DNA of 8,136 nt from Flavipsychrobacter stenotrophus (lineage in GTDB: Bacteria > Bacteroidota > Bacteroidia > Chitinophagales > Chitinophagaceae), in the NCBI GenBank assembly GCA_947379685.1, contig CANCOG010000210.1, forward strand, positions 1 to 8,136, in the 5' to 3' direction. A program made the translations under genes and the position numbers. The notes below the pieces were generated by a model. The model did no database searches. It had not been told where the DNA came from and was given only the letters and a program-made list of their open reading frames with translations. This document shows positions 5,677-8,136 of this stretch, piece after piece (positions within the stretch are counted from its first letter, which is position 1; each line of letters begins with the position of its first letter).

Positions 5677-7212
5677 CTATTGAGTTGGCCGGGTAATTAA
5701 ATGATAATTGATCCCGTTGCCGGCCATAATAACGGGAACCGTCGCGGGGAGCGTTGCAATAAAACTAGCGGTCTTGGAAGAATCGATGATATTATAAACT
5801 GGCAGGTGCTGCTGCATATTGTAAGCGGGCATTGTTTTTAAAACCCATGCTCCCGGGTCAGGTGCACCGGCATCTATTACAGCTTGTTCGTAGGGGTAGG
5901 TTACAGCATTAGTGATCAATATAGGTATGTTTTTTGACTGTGCGTCGGAGATCGCCATTTTTGATGCGTTGTATATTTGTAACTGGCGTTTATAAACATC
6001 GCTTGTGAAGCTGTTTCCGAAAGTCGTAAAAATGTTCCCGATAAGGCCGGCATATAGGATTGCTGGTAACAGCACCTTTTGCCAGTTTTTGTTCATTTTT
6101 TCTGAAATCAAATTCAAAAACAAAATTGTGAGAATGCAAATTGAGGGTGTAGCGAAAGCATTGAGCCTTGGAGTGCCGAGCGGCAATTTTTTTAACAGAA
6201 ATAAAAGGAAGGTGAGGCAAAGTACAAGGCAACTATATAATCTGATCTTCGTTTCAAGACTTTGAATGAGGGTGGAGTAGGAGCGAATGCAGGCAATACA
6301 CCCCACAATAAATCCCAATGCCCCCAATGTGCCCAGTAGATTTTCGAAAAGAACACCGGCACCCAACTGCGCAAAAAATGTATATACCGACGACAGGAAC
6401 GAAAGTAATTTGTTCTCGTTATTGATCATCAAAAAATCCCAACGATCGTACATTATTTTATCAGTTACAAGCCTGCCAGCATCTAATAGATAAAAAATAA
6501 AAATGCTTATGCTGCACAAAACCAGTGGCACCCATTGAAACGTGAGGGATTTTATCTTACTGGACTTGCCCTTATCATTGTTGTTCAAAATGGATAAACT
6601 CTGTAGGAACACAATAAAGTATACCGGAGCTATTGCGATAGGGTAGGTATAGCTAAAATATGGTGCAGCCAGAAAACTAAAACACAGCAGTACATATTTA
6701 GGCATAGTTGGTGGATTGCCTGTAGACAATCCGTCTAGTTCAATGAGTTGCCAAACAGCAAGCACGCACAGGAAAATATCCATTACGTATTGCTTGATCT
6801 CTACAAAATATTCAGTAAATGTGAAAGATGAAATGAGCACCAGCATAAACAGGTAGCGGGTAAACATTTGTTCGCTGAACAGTTTTTTCATCACATTCCA
6901 TGCCAGTGAAATGGTGGCGATGCTTACTAAGTAAGATGGGAGCCTCAGTGAAATGTAGCTATAGTTGCAATATTGTGTTATTACTTTCAGGATGGACAGG
7001 TATACCCTGGGAAACTGTTGCATGAACGCCAACTGTCCGAATATTTCACTGAGGGATTTAGTTTTTAAGCTGGTAATAATAAACCATTCATCCACCCAAA
7101 ACGGCTTGATCTCTGTAAACACCATAAGCCCGCCTAGCCCTATCATGAAGAGCATCGAGAACAGCGTGAGGTTTTTTATTATGCGGTTCGGAAGGTTTTT
7201 ATGTTGTTGCAT
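5677..7212 (-). CDS. Polytopic membrane protein, probable GT-C fold glycosyltransferase
   Basis: This 511-residue protein has many hydrophobic segments, for example near 14-32, 92-106, 119-135, 143-158, 172-206, 226-244, 293-309, 325-340, 354-369 and 378-396. After the first helix comes PFWVDEWF with D41 and E42, matching the acidic pair in the first outer loop that GT-C glycosyltransferases (ArnT/PMT-like, GT39-related) use for metal binding or catalysis. A second clue is EIKQYVMDIF (138-147), similar to a stretch seen in bacterial proteins of this group. Such enzymes take sugars from polyprenyl-phosphate carriers and add them to lipids, proteins or glycans at the outer face of the inner membrane. 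Residues from about 400 on are mostly soluble and probably periplasmic. Donor and acceptor are unknown and I assign no gene name. It diverges from the S46 peptidase gene. No clear Shine-Dalgarno precedes the ATG. Confidence 0.75.
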   Translation of the reverse strand: MQQHKNLPNRIIKNLTLFSMLFMIGLGGLMVFTEIKPFWVDEWFIITSLKTKSLSEIFGQLAFMQQFPRVYLSILKVITQYCNYSYISLRLPSYLVSIATISLAWNVMKKLFSEQMFTRYLFMLVLISSFTFTEYFVEIKQYVMDIFLCVLAVWQLIELDGLSTGNPPTMPKYVLLCFSFLAAPYFSYTYPIAIAPVYFIVFLQSLSILNNNDKGKSSKIKSLTFQWVPLVLCSISIFIFYLLDAGRLVTDKIMYDRWDFLMINNENKLLSFLSSVYTFFAQLGAGVLFENLLGTLGALGFIVGCIACIRSYSTLIQSLETKIRLYSCLVLCLTFLLFLLKKLPLGTPRLNAFATPSICILTILFLNLISEKMNKNWQKVLLPAILYAGLIGNIFTTFGNSFTSDVYKRQLQIYNASKMAISDAQSKNIPILITNAVTYPYEQAVIDAGAPDPGAWVLKTMPAYNMQQHLPVYNIIDSSKTASFIATLPATVPVIMAGNGINYHLITRPTQ

Positions 7213-7451
7213 TAATAGTTAATCGTTGTGATTTATTATGCGTCCAGTGTTAGAACGGAACTACCTGCCAAAGTATTTTTTATTTTAGAACAATGGTAGA
7301 ATAATTTATAAACAAAATCAAGTCGTCCGTCCAGGATAGTTACATGAGTAAAAAAATGTGTTCTTTGTGGGCATGGCATTTATTGTCAAATACCCTAGTT
7401 TCATTTCAAGTGAAAAATGTCGTTTAATTTAATGCGTTTTGCGCTTTTTAG

Positions 7452-7477
7452 TTTTGACTTTTTCCTTTTGACTTGAC
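7452..7477. repeat. Heptamer-periodic T-rich repeat upstream of the S46 gene
   Basis: TTTTGAC (7452-7458), TTTTTCC (7459-7465) and TTTTGAC (7466-7472) follow one another without gaps, then TTGAC. The start, TTAGTTTTGACTTTT (7448-7462), is the reverse complement, less one T, of a sequence in the accB-accC gap (4173-4188). Confidence 0.6.
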
Positions 7478-7531
7478 GGTAGTTACAATCTCCCCCTTTT
7501 TATCACCTTATAATAAATGCTTGTTAATAGT

Positions 7532-7539
7532 TACTTTTG
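7532..7539 (+). promoter_or_regulatory. Candidate -7 box of the S46 peptidase promoter
   Basis: TACTTTTG matches TAnnTTTG exactly and is followed by CAGCC, much like the efp box. It ends 20 bases before the ATG at 7560, leaving a short leader. No good -33 TTG is seen at the usual distance. Confidence 0.55.
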
Positions 7540-7559
7540 CAGCCAAATTGAAATTATTG

Positions 7560-8136
7560 ATGAAAAAAACGCTTTTACTTTTTGTTGCTGTTCTGATGAT
7601 GGCCGGAGCTCGTGCCGACGAGGGTATGTGGATCCCAATGCTGATTGGTAAGAACTATGATGAGATGCAACGCCTTGGCCTTAAACTCACCAAGGAAGAC
7701 CTTTATAGTATTAACCACAGTAGCATGAAGGATGCGATCCTGCAGTTTGCAGGTGGCTGTACCGGTGAAATGATCTCCGCAAATGGCTTGTTGCTGACCA
7801 ACCACCACTGTGGTTATGATGCGATTGCAGGTCTCAGTACAGTAGAGCGCAACCTCCTTGATAACGGTTTCTGGGCACACAATATGCAGGAAGAGTTGCC
7901 TGCTCCTGGTGTTACTGCATTGTTCCTGCAGCGCATGGAAGATGTAACAACCGAAGTAAAGGCTGCAGTTGGCAATACAAACGGCGAAGAATACACAAAA
8001 AAGTTTGATGCCGTTAGGAAGATAATTGAGGAGCGCGAAGGGCAAGGTGGCAAACTGGTCGCTAACGTGAAAGAGTATTTTAATGGTAATCAATACTTTC
8101 TGCTGATCTATAAAAAGTATACTGACGTAAGGCTTG
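7560..8136 (+). CDS. S46 family dipeptidyl-peptidase (DPP7/DPP11-like), N-terminal part; 3' end beyond window
   Basis: The ATG at 7560 opens a frame that stays open to the window end, giving 192 residues; complete S46 enzymes have about 700. A signal peptide is clear: MKK, a hydrophobic core, and an ARA cleavage site at about residue 19. The mature protein starts DEGMWIP, typical of S46. Then come GGCTGEMIS (65-73) and GLLLTNHHCGYDAI (76-89), the motif around the catalytic His of this chymotrypsin-like serine peptidase group. By analogy with the trypsin His-Cys pair, H83 is probably the catalytic residue and C67-C84 a disulfide. The Asp and Ser of the triad lie downstream. These enzymes remove dipeptides from peptide N-termini in the periplasm or at the cell surface, and DPP7 and DPP11 differ in P1 preference, set by residues not in this fragment. 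It has its own promoter and diverges from the GT-C gene. Confidence 0.93.
   Translation, partial: MKKTLLLFVAVLMMAGARADEGMWIPMLIGKNYDEMQRLGLKLTKEDLYSINHSSMKDAILQFAGGCTGEMISANGLLLTNHHCGYDAIAGLSTVERNLLDNGFWAHNMQEELPAPGVTALFLQRMEDVTTEVKAAVGNTNGEEYTKKFDAVRKIIEEREGQGGKLVANVKEYFNGNQYFLLIYKKYTDVRL

Larger units (their letters stand above)
7213..7559. other. Divergent intergenic region (347 bases)
   Basis: This AT-rich gap separates the minus-strand GT-C gene from the plus-strand S46 peptidase gene and must hold both promoters. The plus-strand -7 box and the heptamer repeat are listed separately. For the minus strand, TACTTTG at 7275-7269 resembles a -7 box but is one base short of TAnnTTTG, and the upstream TTG is too close, so I do not call it. 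No tRNA, riboswitch or convincing small gene is visible. Confidence 0.6.

Noticed and set aside
5986..6006. The GT-C protein contains SDVYKRQ (404-410), which equals the peptide encoded by the Nextera transposon end, a known contamination sign.
   Set aside because: The codons here are GAT GTT TAT AAA CGC CAG, not the adapter's GATGTGTATAAGAGACAG; the match is only at protein level and the frame continues normally, so it is coincidence.
7269..7275. Possible -7 box (TACTTTG, minus strand) for the GT-C gene.
   Set aside because: It is one base short of TAnnTTTG and the upstream TTG is too close; too weak to list as a promoter.
7344..7427. A 27-codon plus-strand ORF starting MSKKMCSLW in the divergent gap.
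   Set aside because: There is no ribosome binding site, no promoter box close by, and no recognisable peptide; short frames like this are expected by chance.

Overview
The window looks like a chromosomal segment of a Bacteroidota species, most likely Chitinophagaceae or a close relative. Four things point there: an efp-accB-accC run, an S46-family dipeptidyl-peptidase start, TAnnTTTG-type -7 boxes ending in TTTGCAG ahead of two genes, and start codons without a convincing Shine-Dalgarno sequence. The genus is inference; no rRNA or other marker is present.

Layout. Bases 1-82 hold the last 26 codons of a plus-strand HNH endonuclease. Bases 83-361 are non-coding and contain an imperfect inverted repeat of about 115 bp that resembles a small MITE/REP-type element. 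From 362 to 7212 every gene lies on the minus strand, so transcription runs from high to low coordinates: a GT-C-like polytopic membrane protein (5677-7212), efp (4962-5528), accB (4337-4834), accC (2810-4147, GTG start), an intact acyltransferase-3 membrane protein (1499-2626) and a second, frameshifted copy of it (362-1479). A hairpin terminator after accC (2731-2775) separates the housekeeping block from the acyltransferase pair. A second terminator-like hairpin lies between accB and accC. At 7213-7559 is a divergent intergenic region, followed by the plus-strand start of an S46 peptidase that runs off the end.

Function. AccB and AccC are the biotin carrier and biotin carboxylase of acetyl-CoA carboxylase, the first step of fatty-acid synthesis. 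EF-P rescues ribosomes stalled on polyproline. The acyltransferases and the GT-C protein probably modify or build cell-surface glycans, but their substrates cannot be read from sequence. The S46 enzyme is a secreted, probably periplasmic, dipeptidyl-peptidase.

Most of the window is ordinary. Points worth a second look are the single-base frameshift in one of two tandem acyltransferases, an EF-P whose tip loop lacks the usual PGKG motif, a symmetrical nested inverted repeat ahead of accB, heptamer-periodic T-rich repeats in several intergenic gaps, the inverted-repeat element near the left end, and a Pro-to-Gly change in a highly conserved AccC motif. I found no convincing sign of a wholly new multi-gene system.
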